Counted from the stretch's first letter, positions 24,894-33,827 are shown. The stretch is DNA of 64,000 nucleotides from Rhizobium sp. BK602 (GCF_014195095.1 NZ_JACIBC010000007.1:248001-312000); one strand, 5' to 3'. Notes: generated by a model from the sequence alone, not told the origin. Numbers and translations: made by a program.

Positions 24894-25778
24894 TCAGCGC
24901 TTGAGGCCCGCCGTGGCGATGCCGTCGATCAGCAGCCTCTGGAAGAAGAGGAAGATCAGGAAGACCGGGATCAGCGAGATGCTCGACATGGCAAACAGGC
25001 TGCTCCAGTCGGAGCTTCCGGTGGAATCCACGAAGGAGCGCAGGCCGAGCTGCACCGTGTAGGTGTTGATGTCGGAGAGATAGATCAGCGGCCCGAAGAA
25101 ATCGTCCCAGGTCCAGATGAAGGAGAAGATAGCGGCGGTGGCGAGAACCGGCAGCGACAGCGGCAGCATGATGCGCCAGTAGATGCGCCAGGGGCTGCAG
25201 CCGTCCATCATCGCCGCCTCGTCCAGCTCACGCGGGATGCCGCGGAAGAACTGCACCATCAGGAAGATGAAGAAGGCGTCGACCGCCAGGAATTTCGGCA
25301 CGACCAGCGGCAGCATGGTTTTCACCCAGCCGAGCTTGAGGAAGAGGATATATTGCGGGATCAGGGTGACGTGATAGGGCAGCATCAGCGTGCCGAGCAT
25401 CAGCGCAAACCAGAAATTCTTGCCCCAGAAATTCAGCCGCGCGAAGGCGTAGGCCGCCAGCGAGCAGGACAAGACATTGCCGATGACCGAAAGCACGGCG
25501 ATGACGGCCGAATTCCAGACGAAGGAGCCGAAATTCACCTGTCCGCCGAACCAGCCGCGTGGAAACGAGCTGAAATCGAAATGCGACGGGATCAGCGATG
25601 CCGTGCCGAAGATCTCGTTCTGGTCCTTGACCGCGCCCGACAGCATCCACAGAAGCGGATAGAGCATCACGATCGAGGCGGCGATCAGCGCGACATGGAT
25701 GAGGATGGAGAGGAACCAGGGCCGCTCGCGCGGCGGGTTCATGTCGTCGGAAAAATGGGTGAGCTTCGCGTCAGTCAT
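24894..25778 (-). CDS. Sugar ABC transporter permease (MalG type)
   Basis: The 294-residue inner-membrane protein has about six membrane segments and the cytoplasmic EAA loop (ELDEAAMMDGCSPWRIYWRIMLPLSLP, given here only as start and end: ELDEAAMMDG to LPLS), which docks on the ATPase. It overlaps the MalF-type permease gene by eight bases and forms the translocation pore with it for a sugar of unknown identity. The family is certain. Confidence 0.92.
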   Translation of the reverse strand: MTDAKLTHFSDDMNPPRERPWFLSILIHVALIAASIVMLYPLLWMLSGAVKDQNEIFGTASLIPSHFDFSSFPRGWFGGQVNFGSFVWNSAVIAVLSVIGNVLSCSLAAYAFARLNFWGKNFWFALMLGTLMLPYHVTLIPQYILFLKLGWVKTMLPLVVPKFLAVDAFFIFLMVQFFRGIPRELDEAAMMDGCSPWRIYWRIMLPLSLPVLATAAIFSFIWTWDDFFGPLIYLSDINTYTVQLGLRSFVDSTGSSDWSSLFAMSSISLIPVFLIFLFFQRLLIDGIATAGLKR

Positions 25779-26739
25779 CGTAGTGGACCCAATAACGAGC
25801 GGAGAGGAAGGAGAAGGTGGTGAAGATCGCGATAATGATCACCAGAATCCAGGCCAGCGCCGAGGCGTAGCCCATGCGGAAATAGCCGAAGGCCTCCTGG
25901 TAGAGGTAGAGCGTGTAGAACAGCGTCGAATCGATCGGCCCGCCGGTACCCGACGAGATGACATAGGCCGGGGTGAAGGCCTTGAAGGCGTCGATGGTCT
26001 GCACGACGGCGTTGAAGAAGATCACCGGCGTCAAAAGCGGCAGGGTGATCTTGAAGAAGATCCGCGCCTTGGAGGCGCCATCGAGGCTGGCGGCCTCGTA
26101 GAGATCGGTCGGGATCTGCCGGAGGCCGGCGAGGAAGATGATCATCGGCGAGCCGAACTGCCAGACCGCCAGGATGACGAGGGTGTAGAGCGAATAGTCC
26201 GGATTGGAGATCCAGCTCGGGCCGTTGATGCCGAAGAGATACCAGAGCAGCGTGTTGACGACGCCGTCGGCATCGAAGATCTGCCGCCAGAGCACGGCGA
26301 TGGCGACGCTGGAGCCGAGCAGCGACGGCAGGTAGAAGATGGCGCGGTAGACGGGCAGGCCGCGAATGCCGCGGTTCAGCAGCAGCGCCACCAGCAGCGC
26401 GAAGGTGAGCTTCAGCGGCACGGAACAGACCACATAGAACAGCGTCACCTTCATCGACGAGATGAACTTGTCGTCGGCGGTGGCGATGCGCGCGTAATTT
26501 TCCAGCCCGACCCAATCCGGCGCCTGCAGCAGATTGTAGTCGGTGAAGGAAAGATAGAGCGAGGCGATCGCCGGCCCCAGCGTCAGGCCGAAGAAGCCGA
26601 TCAGCCAGGGCAGGAGAAAGAGGTAGCCCGGCGCATTGCGCGCCAGCACTCCCGGTGCCTTGTAAGCGGTCTCTGTGCGCACTGGCACATTCGCGCCGAT
26701 GACAATGCCACCGGCAACGCTGTTGCTGTTTGTACCCAC
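25771..26739 (-). CDS. Sugar ABC transporter permease (MalF type)
   Basis: The 322-residue protein has a short cytoplasmic N-terminus, about six membrane segments and an EAA loop (LYEAASLDGASKARIFF). It pairs with the MalG-type permease that overlaps its 3' end by eight bases. It starts four bases after the binding-protein gene stop, so binding protein, permeases, oxidoreductases and ATPase form one transcript reading leftward from 28027. Confidence 0.92.
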   Translation of the reverse strand: MGTNSNSVAGGIVIGANVPVRTETAYKAPGVLARNAPGYLFLLPWLIGFFGLTLGPAIASLYLSFTDYNLLQAPDWVGLENYARIATADDKFISSMKVTLFYVVCSVPLKLTFALLVALLLNRGIRGLPVYRAIFYLPSLLGSSVAIAVLWRQIFDADGVVNTLLWYLFGINGPSWISNPDYSLYTLVILAVWQFGSPMIIFLAGLRQIPTDLYEAASLDGASKARIFFKITLPLLTPVIFFNAVVQTIDAFKAFTPAYVISSGTGGPIDSTLFYTLYLYQEAFGYFRMGYASALAWILVIIIAIFTTFSFLSARYWVHYDD

Positions 26740-26743
26740 GGTA

Positions 26744-28027
26744 TCAGCCTCGTGTTACGTTTGCTGCTGCCTGTTCGACGAATTTCGTCGCGCCGTCCTG
26801 CGCGCTGCTTTTGCCGAAGGCGACTTCCTCGGCGATCTTTTTCAGAAGGAAAGCATTCTCGCCCGCGCCGTTCGGCGGCGACGGCGGCAAGGCGCCGACA
26901 CGCGGCGTCAGCCGGCCGATATAGTCGACCACCTGCTTGCTCGTCGCGTCGAGATTGGGCGTCAGGAGATCGCGGATCTTCGACGATGCGGGCACGCCGC
27001 GCTCGACGCCGAGCGTCTTGGCGCCTTCGGGATCTTCAACCAGATAGTTCACGAAGGCGACGGCGGCGTCCTTGTTGGCGGAGCTCGCCGAGACCGACAT
27101 CAGCATCGACGGCTTCAGGTATTGGCCGGGCTTGCTGTCCGGATTGCTCGGATAGGCGATCAGGTCCAGCTTTTCCTTGACGAGGCCCTGGATGGCGACG
27201 AACTGGTTGGAATGGGCGTAGCTGACGGCCGCCTTCTTGGTCACGAGCATATCGGTTTCGAGCGTCTGCTGGTCGAGCGCCTGAACGTCGGCCGGTACGC
27301 AGGCGCCGATTTCGCGCATATGGCCCCACAGCGCAAACCATTCGGCGGCATCCTTGGCTTCGAAGCCGAGCTTGCCGTCGCCTGTGTAGAGCGCCTTGCC
27401 GCGCTGGCGCAGCCAGCATTCGAAGGCAGGCTCTCCGCCGCTCTGATCGCCGGTGCCGTAGAAACCGCGGCGCTTCTTGGCGGCGGTGACCTTGGCGCAG
27501 GCATCGCCGAGCTGTTCCCAGGTGATGCCGTCATGCGGCGGTTCGACGCCGGCTTCCTGCCAGGCTGCCACATTGACGACGACCATGGAGGAATTGACGC
27601 CGAGGTTGACGCCATAGATCTTGCCGTCGACCTTGCCGGAATTGATATTGGGGGCACCGAAATCCTCGATCGCCAGGCTCTTGCCGAGATAGGGCGTCAG
27701 ATCGAGCAAGGTGCCGCGGCGCGCATATTCGAAGATGTAGCGATAGTCCATCTGGATGAGGTCGGGCGGATTGCCGCCGGCGGTCTGGGTGGCGAGACGG
27801 GTCCAGTAGCTGTCCCAGCCGAAGGTCTCGCCGGCGATCGCCACATCCGGATTTTTCGCCTGATAGGCCTTCACGGCGGCGAATGTGCGGTCGGCTCGCT
27901 CCTTGGACCCCCACCAAAGAAGGCGCATCGAGGTGGCCGCATTGGCGCGGCCAAGTCCCATGCCGCCGAAAGCAAGCGTGGCTGCCATGCCGGCCAATAG
28001 CCGCCGGCGGTCGATCGTCAAACTCAT
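26744..28027 (-). CDS. Extracellular solute-binding protein of a sugar ABC transporter
   Basis: The 427-residue protein has a Tat-like signal (IDRRRLLAGMAATLAFGGMG, cleavage near ANA-ATS at about 31) and a family 1 sugar-binding fold. It is first in the minus-strand arm, upstream of its permeases. The mature N-terminus (RLLWWGS) and several internal segments (KNPDVAIAGE, VDGKIYGVNLGVNS, LGVERGVPAS) resemble the orphan binding protein at 38032, so the two are paralogues. The TetR-type operator at 28077-28094 lies just upstream. Confidence 0.92.
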   Translation of the reverse strand: MSLTIDRRRLLAGMAATLAFGGMGLGRANAATSMRLLWWGSKERADRTFAAVKAYQAKNPDVAIAGETFGWDSYWTRLATQTAGGNPPDLIQMDYRYIFEYARRGTLLDLTPYLGKSLAIEDFGAPNINSGKVDGKIYGVNLGVNSSMVVVNVAAWQEAGVEPPHDGITWEQLGDACAKVTAAKKRRGFYGTGDQSGGEPAFECWLRQRGKALYTGDGKLGFEAKDAAEWFALWGHMREIGACVPADVQALDQQTLETDMLVTKKAAVSYAHSNQFVAIQGLVKEKLDLIAYPSNPDSKPGQYLKPSMLMSVSASSANKDAAVAFVNYLVEDPEGAKTLGVERGVPASSKIRDLLTPNLDATSKQVVDYIGRLTPRVGALPPSPPNGAGENAFLLKKIAEEVAFGKSSAQDGATKFVEQAAANVTRG

Positions 28028-28076
28028 CTTGGTCTCCTCCCCAGTTAACCGATGATTTACGAACTGCTCTGCGTGA

Positions 28077-28122
28077 TATAACTATTTGGTTACAAGTTGG
28101 ATAGAAACGCGACCGCTGTCAA
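28077..28122 (-). promoter_or_regulatory. Promoter and TetR operator of the sugar-transport arm
   Basis: On the minus strand TTGACA (28117-28122) is followed after 22 bases by TGTAACCAAATAGTTATA (28077-28094), a near-perfect 18-base palindrome. The same arrangement, TTGACA then 23 bases then a perfect TGTAAC-N6-GTTACA palindrome, stands in front of the gene at 29146. The TetR protein at 28204 is the obvious binder. Confidence 0.65.
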
Positions 28123-28203
28123 GCGCCAATCGTGTCACGCTCGAAACGGCATGTGCCGAGGCCGGATTAGCCGGCTGCGGAGTAGATAGATCGGGGAGGA
28201 GAA

Positions 28204-28905
28204 ATGCCAATGGCGACAAAGGCAGGGCAAGGACCTGAAAAATCAGCCGGAACCGGCATCGATGCGGCGCAGGCGCCGAGGCGCAACAGGAGCGCGCGCA
28301 ATCCGCAGCGCACCCACGCGGCGATCCTGGACGCGGCGACCGCGGAATTCGCCGCTCATGGCTTCGGTGGCGCCAGGGTGGATGCGATCGCCGCGAGGGC
28401 TCAGACCAACAAGCGGATGCTCTACCACTATTTCGGCGACAAGGAGGGGCTCTACCTCGCCGTACTCGAGGCGACCTATGCGCAGATCCGCAGCGCCGAG
28501 AAGAATCTCGATCTCGCCAACCGCAATCCCGAGCAGGGCATGCGGGAACTGGCGCTGTTCACCTGGCATCATTTTCTCGATCATCCCGAATTCCTGAGCC
28601 TGCTGGTCACCGAGAACCTGCATCAGGCCCGCTATCTCAAGCGCTCCGAAAAAATCCTGGCGATGCATTCGCATTTCATCGCCGAGCTTGCCGGGGTGCT
28701 GCGACGTGGTGAAGCAGCCGGAGTTTTCCGTCCCTCCGTCGATCCGGTATCGGTCTACCTGACCGTCGCCGCGCTCGGTTTCTTCTATCTCTCCAACCGC
28801 CATACGCTGTCGACGATCTTTGCCCGCAAGCTGACGGCGCCGGAGGCCTTGAAGGCCTGGGGAGAACACATCGTCTCGGTGACGCTCGCCTCGATCCGGG
28901 CCTAA
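28204..28905 (+). CDS. TetR/AcrR-family regulator of the sugar locus
   Basis: The 233-residue protein has a basic N-terminal tail, a TetR helix-turn-helix (FGGARVDAIAARAQTNKRML, then YYHFGDKEGLY-like YHYFGDKEGLY, about 58-90) and a helical effector domain with a TetR_C_6-like C-terminus. A GGGAGGAG ribosome site precedes the ATG. It is divergent from the transport arm and followed by the catabolic arm; both arms carry matching 18-base operators, so it is predicted to control both. Members of this subgroup in nucleoside and sugar catabolism respond to pathway intermediates; the ligand here is unknown. Confidence 0.88.
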   Translation: MPMATKAGQGPEKSAGTGIDAAQAPRRNRSARNPQRTHAAILDAATAEFAAHGFGGARVDAIAARAQTNKRMLYHYFGDKEGLYLAVLEATYAQIRSAEKNLDLANRNPEQGMRELALFTWHHFLDHPEFLSLLVTENLHQARYLKRSEKILAMHSHFIAELAGVLRRGEAAGVFRPSVDPVSVYLTVAALGFFYLSNRHTLSTIFARKLTAPEALKAWGEHIVSVTLASIRA

Positions 28906-29008
28906 AGCGCGTCGCGATCTTTCAGATTCGCGTCTTGCGCTTTCGGTCGTTGATTTTGCGCATGTCGTTCTCGCAAAACCGCTGCACAGTTTTGCGCGGC
29001 ATGCTTTG
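28904..29008. repeat. Palindromic intergenic repeat, family 2, divergent copy
   Basis: It starts at the TetR stop codon with AAAGCGCG paired to CGCTTT, then a second hairpin unit of TTTGCGCATGTCGTT to GTTTTGCGCGGCATG around CAAAACCGCTGCACAG. The two-hairpin layout and the AAAACCGCTGC-TTTT core match the elements at 40661-40762 and 47598-47699, though the arms differ. No coding potential. Confidence 0.55.
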
Positions 29009-29028
29009 GAGAAATTTTCGAAAGGCGA

Positions 29029-29075
29029 TTGACAAGCGCGGATGGAAAGCGCCATCGTGTAACCATATAGTTACA
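29029..29075 (+). promoter_or_regulatory. Promoter and TetR operator of the catabolic arm
   Basis: TTGACA (29029-29034) is followed after 23 bases by the perfect 18-base palindrome TGTAACCATATAGTTACA (29058-29075). It precedes the oxidoreductase at 29146 and repeats the architecture in front of the transport arm at 28077-28122. Confidence 0.68.
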
Positions 29076-29145
29076 TTGGTCGTGCGGCCAAGCCTTTGCT
29101 TTTCCTGACTCGGGAGGGAGTCGGGTTGAACGATCGGGAGGGATC

Positions 29146-30294
29146 ATGAAGCGCATCGGTATCATCATGCACGGCGTCACCGGACGCATGGGGCTGAACC
29201 AGCACCTCATCCGCTCGATCGTGGCGCTGCGCGCCGAAGGCGGCGTGCTGCTGTCGAACGGCGAGCGCGTCATGCCCGATCCGGTGCTGGTCGGCCGCAA
29301 TGCGGCGCGGCTGGAGGAGCTGGCGCGCAAATACGGCATCGAGCGCTGGACCACCGATCTCGACGGCGCGCTGGCCGATCCCGACGATGCGATCTTCTTC
29401 GATGCGGCGACGACGCAGATGCGCGCCGAGCTGATTTCCAGGGCGCTGGACGCCGGCAAGCATGTCTATTGCGAGAAGCCGATCTCGGACGATCTCGATG
29501 CGGCCGTGGCGCTGGCGCGCAAGGCCAAGGCCTCCGGGCTGAAGAACGGCGTCGTGCAGGACAAGCTGTTCCTGCCGGGCCTGCGCAAGATCGCCATGCT
29601 GCGCGACAGCGGCTTCTTCGGCAAGATTTTGTCGGTGCGCGGCGAGTTCGGCTATTGGGTCTTCGAGGGTGACTGGGGTGTGCAGGCGCAGCGTCCCTCG
29701 TGGAATTATCGCAAGGCCGAAGGCGGCGGCATCATTCTCGATATGCTCTGCCACTGGCGCTATGTGCTCGACAATCTCTTCGGGCCGGTGAAGGCGATCA
29801 GTTGTCTTGGCGCCACCCATATTCCCGAGCGCGTCGATGAGGCCGGCCGGCGCTACGCCGCCGATGCCGACGACGCGGCCTATGCCACCTTCGAGCTGGA
29901 GGGCGGCATCGTCGCCCATATCAATTCCTCCTGGGCGGTGCGGGTGCGCCGCGACGACCTCGTCACCTTCCAGGTGGACGGCACGCATGGCTCGGCGGTG
30001 GCGGGGCTCACCCGTTGCTGGACACAGCATCGCGTCAACACCCCGAAGCCGGTCTGGAATCCGGACCAGCCGCAGACCATCGATTTCTTCGACACCTGGG
30101 ACGAGGTGCCCGATAATCAGGTCTACGACAACGGCTTCAAGATCCAGTGGGAGATGTTCCTGCGGCATGTGCTCGAGGATACGCCCTGGCGCTACACGCT
30201 GGCCGAAGGCGCCAAGGGCGTGCAGCTCGCCTCGCTTGGCCTGAAGAGCTGGGCGGAGCGTCGCTGGCTGGATGTCGAGCCGTTGGAGATTTGA
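29146..30294 (+). CDS. Gfo/Idh/MocA-family oxidoreductase
   Basis: The 382-residue protein starts KRIGIIMHGVTGRMGLNQ, an unusual Rossmann loop (GVTGRMG, like that of dihydrodipicolinate reductase) in place of GxGxxG, followed by the family motif KHVYCEKPISDD (about 105-116). The C-terminal part contains GGGIILDMLCHWRYVLD with the active-site aspartate and histidine. It is the first gene of the catabolic arm downstream of the TetR operator. It probably oxidises or reduces the sugar taken up by the adjacent transporter; the precise reaction is unknown. Confidence 0.87.
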   Translation: MKRIGIIMHGVTGRMGLNQHLIRSIVALRAEGGVLLSNGERVMPDPVLVGRNAARLEELARKYGIERWTTDLDGALADPDDAIFFDAATTQMRAELISRALDAGKHVYCEKPISDDLDAAVALARKAKASGLKNGVVQDKLFLPGLRKIAMLRDSGFFGKILSVRGEFGYWVFEGDWGVQAQRPSWNYRKAEGGGIILDMLCHWRYVLDNLFGPVKAISCLGATHIPERVDEAGRRYAADADDAAYATFELEGGIVAHINSSWAVRVRRDDLVTFQVDGTHGSAVAGLTRCWTQHRVNTPKPVWNPDQPQTIDFFDTWDEVPDNQVYDNGFKIQWEMFLRHVLEDTPWRYTLAEGAKGVQLASLGLKSWAERRWLDVEPLEI

Positions 30295-30386
30295 GGACAT
30301 GGCGGCTCTTTCGACCTCGGGATGGCCGGGCATGCGGATGCGGCATAGGCAGCCTTGCCTGACAATCACAGGAGCCGCCTAGAACC

Positions 30387-31799
30387 ATGACCGATCCCCT
30401 GAAAATCCGGCTTGTCGAGGCCGAAACCTTCGAGCGCCCGGTCACGCTGCGGCTGCCCTTCCGCTTCGGAGCCGCGACGCTTCGGGAGGCGCGGCAGATT
30501 TTCCTGCGTGTCCGCATCGAGGATGGGCGTGGCCGGTCGGCAACCGGGATGGCGGCCGAGCTGATGGTGCCGAAATGGTTCGACAAATCGCCGGAGCTTT
30601 CCAATACCGACAATGAAAACCAGCTTCGCCGCTCGCTGGCGCTTGCCCTCGATGCCCTGAAGGGTGCGGGGCTGGAGACGGCCTTTAGGCTGCATGCCTC
30701 CGTCGAGGGCGCCCATCATGGGCGGGCGGCGGCTGAAAAGCTGAACGGCCTGGTCGCATCCTTCGGCCTTGCGCTTGCCAATAGGGCCATATTGGATGCG
30801 CTCTGCCGGCTGGAAGGGCTGACGATCGCCCAGGCGATCGCCGCCAATCGCCCCGGCATCGACGCGGCGACGGCGCCGGATCTGCAGGGCTTCGATCTCC
30901 CGGCTTTCCTGTCGACGCTGACGCCGGCGAAAAGCCTTGCCGCTCGCCACACCGTCGGCCTCGTCGATGCCATCGAGGCGCGCGAGGTTCCCCAGGGCGA
31001 GCGCCTGAACGACGGCCTGCCGGAAAGCTTCGAGGAGGCGATCGATGCCTATGGGCTGACCTTCTTCAAGGTGAAGGTGTCGGGCGTTCCCGAGGCCGAT
31101 ATCGATCGCCTCTGCCGCATCGCCGCGGTGATCGACGCCAAGATGCCGGCCTATTCGGTGACGCTCGACGGCAATGAGCAATTTTCGTCCGCCGAGGCGG
31201 TGGCCGATCTGCTGGCCCGTATCCGGGCCGAGCCGAGGCTCGGCCGTTTCGCAGCGTCGATCCTGTTCGTCGAGCAGCCGATCGCCCGAGCCCATGCTTT
31301 CGAGAAGCCGGTGACGGCGCTTGCCGCCTTCAAGCCGGTCGAGATCGACGAGTCCGACGCCGATATCGATGCCTTCGTCACGGCGAGAAAGCTCGGCTAT
31401 ACCGGCATATCCTCGAAATCCTGCAAGGGCTTCTACCGCTCGCTCCTGAACCGGGCGCGGGTGACGAAATGGAGTGCCGACGACAGGTCCCCCTATTTCA
31501 TGTCGGCGGAGGATCTGACGACGCAGGGTGGCCTTGCCGTGCAGCAGGATCTGGCGCTCGCCTCGCTGATCGGCATGACGCATATCGAACGCAACGGTCA
31601 TCACTATGTCGACGGCATGGCGGGGGCGCCGGAGGCCGAGCAGGAGGCTTTCGCGCGGGCGCATGCCGATCTTTATCGCGTGGACAAGGATCGGACACGG
31701 CTGAGAATCGAAGGCGGCAGGATCGCCATCGGCTCGGTCGTCGGCGCCATCGGTCTCGGCTCGTCCGTCGCGCCGGACTGGAGCGCGATGGAGAGATGA
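30387..31799 (+). CDS. Enolase-superfamily (mandelate racemase/muconate-lactonizing-like) enzyme
   Basis: The 470-residue protein has the capping N-domain and a barrel with the metal ligands of the superfamily in order: LDGNEQ (Asp about 259), EQPIAR (Glu about 293) and EIDESDAD (about 316). A KVKV lysine pair near 228 acts as base and SSKSCKG (about 337) carries the second lysine. Superfamily members abstract a proton next to a carboxylate, typically dehydrating or epimerising sugar acids. It is longer than usual (about 380-400), mainly by an N-terminal insertion. Position between two oxidoreductases suggests sugar-acid dehydration after oxidation; this is inferred. Confidence 0.82.
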   Translation: MTDPLKIRLVEAETFERPVTLRLPFRFGAATLREARQIFLRVRIEDGRGRSATGMAAELMVPKWFDKSPELSNTDNENQLRRSLALALDALKGAGLETAFRLHASVEGAHHGRAAAEKLNGLVASFGLALANRAILDALCRLEGLTIAQAIAANRPGIDAATAPDLQGFDLPAFLSTLTPAKSLAARHTVGLVDAIEAREVPQGERLNDGLPESFEEAIDAYGLTFFKVKVSGVPEADIDRLCRIAAVIDAKMPAYSVTLDGNEQFSSAEAVADLLARIRAEPRLGRFAASILFVEQPIARAHAFEKPVTALAAFKPVEIDESDADIDAFVTARKLGYTGISSKSCKGFYRSLLNRARVTKWSADDRSPYFMSAEDLTTQGGLAVQQDLALASLIGMTHIERNGHHYVDGMAGAPEAEQEAFARAHADLYRVDKDRTRLRIEGGRIAIGSVVGAIGLGSSVAPDWSAMER

Positions 31800-31801
31800 T
31801 T

Positions 31802-31951
31802 CCTTCTCCCCATCGGGGAGAAGGTGCCCGATAGGGCGGATGAGGGGGCCGCGAAGCGGGCCTTGAACGAAAAGCGAAAGGCGATCCTCCTTACGGTGCA
31901 ACGCCCCCTCAACCTGCGCTTCGCGCGTCCTTCTCCCCGTTGGGGAGAAGG
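31802..31951. repeat. RIME-like palindromic intergenic element (150 bp)
   Basis: The two ends are hairpins of the same sequence type: CCTTCTCCCC-at-CGGGGAGAAGG (31802-31824) and CCTTCTCCCC-gt-TGGGGAGAAGG (31929-31951). Internal arms GAGGGGGC and GCCCCCTC also pair, so the whole element can fold into one long cruciform. It resembles the mosaic elements (RIME) described in rhizobia. It lies between the enolase-superfamily gene and the next oxidoreductase, within an apparent operon. Confidence 0.65.
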
Positions 31952-31973
31952 TAAGAAACCTTGGAGGAAGAAC

Positions 31974-33239
31974 ATGCCGTCGTCATCGAAGAAGCGATAC
32001 GCCCTGGTCGGCACCGGCAATCGCGGTGCCACCATGTGGGGCAAGGATCTGATCGAGCGCTGGGCCAACGAGGTCGAGCTTGTCGCCGTCTGCGATCTCA
32101 ACGCCATGCGTGCCAAACGGGCGCTGAAATACGTCGGCGCCGAGGTGCCGGTCTATACCGATTTCGACGAACTCTTGCGAGCCGAAAAGCCGGATCTGGT
32201 CATCGTCTGCACGCGCGATTCCTCCCATGACGATCTGATCGTCAAGGCGATGGAGGCCGGCGCCGACGTGATCAGCGAGAAGCCGATGACGACGACGGTC
32301 GACAAGATCAAGCGCATCCTCGACGCCGAGGCCCGCACCGGCAAGCGGCTCGATGTCTCCTTCAACTACCGCTTTGCGCCGACGGCGGCGAAGATCAAGG
32401 AACTGATCAATTCCGGTGCCATCGGCGATGTGACCTCGGTCGATTTTCACTGGTATCTTGATACCAGCCATGGCGCGGATTATTTTCGCCGCTGGCATGC
32501 CTTCGTCGAAAATTCCGGCAGCCTCTTCGTTCACAAGGCGACGCATCATTTCGATCTGTTGAACTGGTATCTCGATTCCGATCCGGAGACGGTTGCCGCC
32601 TTCGCCGATCTGAAACATTACGGCCGCAAGGGGCCGTTCCGGGGCGAGCGCTGTCGTACCTGTCGCTACAAGGACGAGTGCGACTATTATCTCGATATCA
32701 GCGCCACGCCGCTGCTCGAAAGCCTCTACGAAGACCCCTCGACGGTCGACGGCTATGTCCGCGATGCCTGCGTCTTCCGCGAGGACATCGACATTCCGGA
32801 TACGATGGTCGCCTCGATCCGCTACCGCAACGGCGTCAACGTCTCCTATTCGCTGAACACCTATATGCCGATCGAAGGGCACCATATCGCCTTCAACGGC
32901 CATAAGGGCCGCATCGAGCTCAGGCAGTACGAGAAGCAGAACTGGACGACTCCGCCGGCGGACGAGATCGTCGTCATGAAGAATTTCGGCGAGGTCGAGC
33001 GCATCTGGGTGCCGCATTCCTCCGGCGGCCATTATGGCGGCGACGACCGGCTGCGCAACATGCTGCTGCGGTCGGGACCGAACGACGAGCTCAGGCAGCG
33101 TGCCGGCTCGCGCGCGGGCGCGATGTCGGTTCTCTGTGGCATCGCGGCGTTGGAAAGCAGCCGCAGCGGCCAGCAGGTCTCGATCGCCGATATCTGGGGC
33201 GAGGACGGTGGCCTGAACCTGCTGGAGACGCGGCCTTAA
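31974..33239 (+). CDS. Gfo/Idh/MocA-family oxidoreductase
   Basis: The start is the ATG at 31974 with TTGGAGGAAG before it; an open frame continues upstream through the palindromic element but is not coding. The 421-residue protein has the Rossmann motif ALVGTGNRG (about 9-17), ISEKPMTTTV (about 98-107) and KATHHFDLLNWYL with the conserved histidine. A cysteine cluster C-R-T-C-R-Y-K-D-E-C (about 223-232) in the middle of the protein is unusual for the family and could bind metal. It closes the catabolic arm. Substrate unknown. Confidence 0.88.
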   Translation: MPSSSKKRYALVGTGNRGATMWGKDLIERWANEVELVAVCDLNAMRAKRALKYVGAEVPVYTDFDELLRAEKPDLVIVCTRDSSHDDLIVKAMEAGADVISEKPMTTTVDKIKRILDAEARTGKRLDVSFNYRFAPTAAKIKELINSGAIGDVTSVDFHWYLDTSHGADYFRRWHAFVENSGSLFVHKATHHFDLLNWYLDSDPETVAAFADLKHYGRKGPFRGERCRTCRYKDECDYYLDISATPLLESLYEDPSTVDGYVRDACVFREDIDIPDTMVASIRYRNGVNVSYSLNTYMPIEGHHIAFNGHKGRIELRQYEKQNWTTPPADEIVVMKNFGEVERIWVPHSSGGHYGGDDRLRNMLLRSGPNDELRQRAGSRAGAMSVLCGIAALESSRSGQQVSIADIWGEDGGLNLLETRP

Positions 33240-33827
33240 TTAGCTGCAAGTCGGCAATTGCTGCGCGTAGAGCCTCGTCATGCTGTTGAAGCGCTTGGCG
33301 CCGGACAGTGCGGCCGCATTGCCCCGCCATGCCCCCTGCAGATAGCCCTTCGAGCCGGAATAATAAGCGAGATAGAGATCGTAGGAATCATTGAGCGGGA
33401 TGCCGGTTTCCAGGTGTGTCTGGTAGTGATACCAGCCGACGAAATCGATGGCGTCGGAGAAGCTGGTGCGGCTTGCGCCCCAGTTGCCGGTTTCGCGCTT
33501 GTACTTGTCCCAGGTGCCGTCGAGCGCCTGCGAATAGCCATAGGCGGTCGAGGGGCGTTTCCAGGGAATGAAGCCGAGCAGATATCGTCTCGGCGGACGG
33601 GCGCGGGGCCGGAAGCCGGATTCGGTGTAGATCGTCGCCATCAGGATCGGCACGGGAACGCCGTATTTGCGCTCGGTGCGTTCGGCTGCCCGCTGCCAGT
33701 TGTTGAACCAGCCGTCGCGCTGATCGAAGATCGCGCAGACATTGCGGATGCGGTTGGGCGCCGTGGCGCAGCCCGCCAGCATGCCGAGCAGCAGGACAGC
33801 CAGAATGGATAGAACGCGAGTACGCAT
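33240..33827 (-). CDS. Transglycosylase SLT domain lipoprotein
   Basis: The 195-residue protein has a lipoprotein signal with lipobox LAGC (Cys20) and a lytic-transglycosylase fold. The catalytic glutamate is Glu69 in ATIYTESGF, followed by TAYGYSQALDGTW and the C-terminal YLAYYSGSKGYLQG. Such enzymes cleave murein glycan strands forming anhydro-muramic ends. It is anchored in the outer membrane. It is convergent with the oxidoreductase at 31974 (adjacent ends) and has no functional link to the sugar genes. Confidence 0.87.
   Translation of the reverse strand: MRTRVLSILAVLLLGMLAGCATAPNRIRNVCAIFDQRDGWFNNWQRAAERTERKYGVPVPILMATIYTESGFRPRARPPRRYLLGFIPWKRPSTAYGYSQALDGTWDKYKRETGNWGASRTSFSDAIDFVGWYHYQTHLETGIPLNDSYDLYLAYYSGSKGYLQGAWRGNAAALSGAKRFNSMTRLYAQQLPTCS

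Noticed and set aside
23733..25823. A 696-codon plus-strand open frame across several transport and oxidoreductase genes
   Set aside because: It runs antisense through three well-supported genes and their junctions and its product has no recognisable fold.
30296..30386. Possible end fragment of the dispersed repeat (CCTTGCCTGACAATC)
   Set aside because: Only the last few bases agree with the repeat ends and no GAGGGGCCAGGCAC arm is present.
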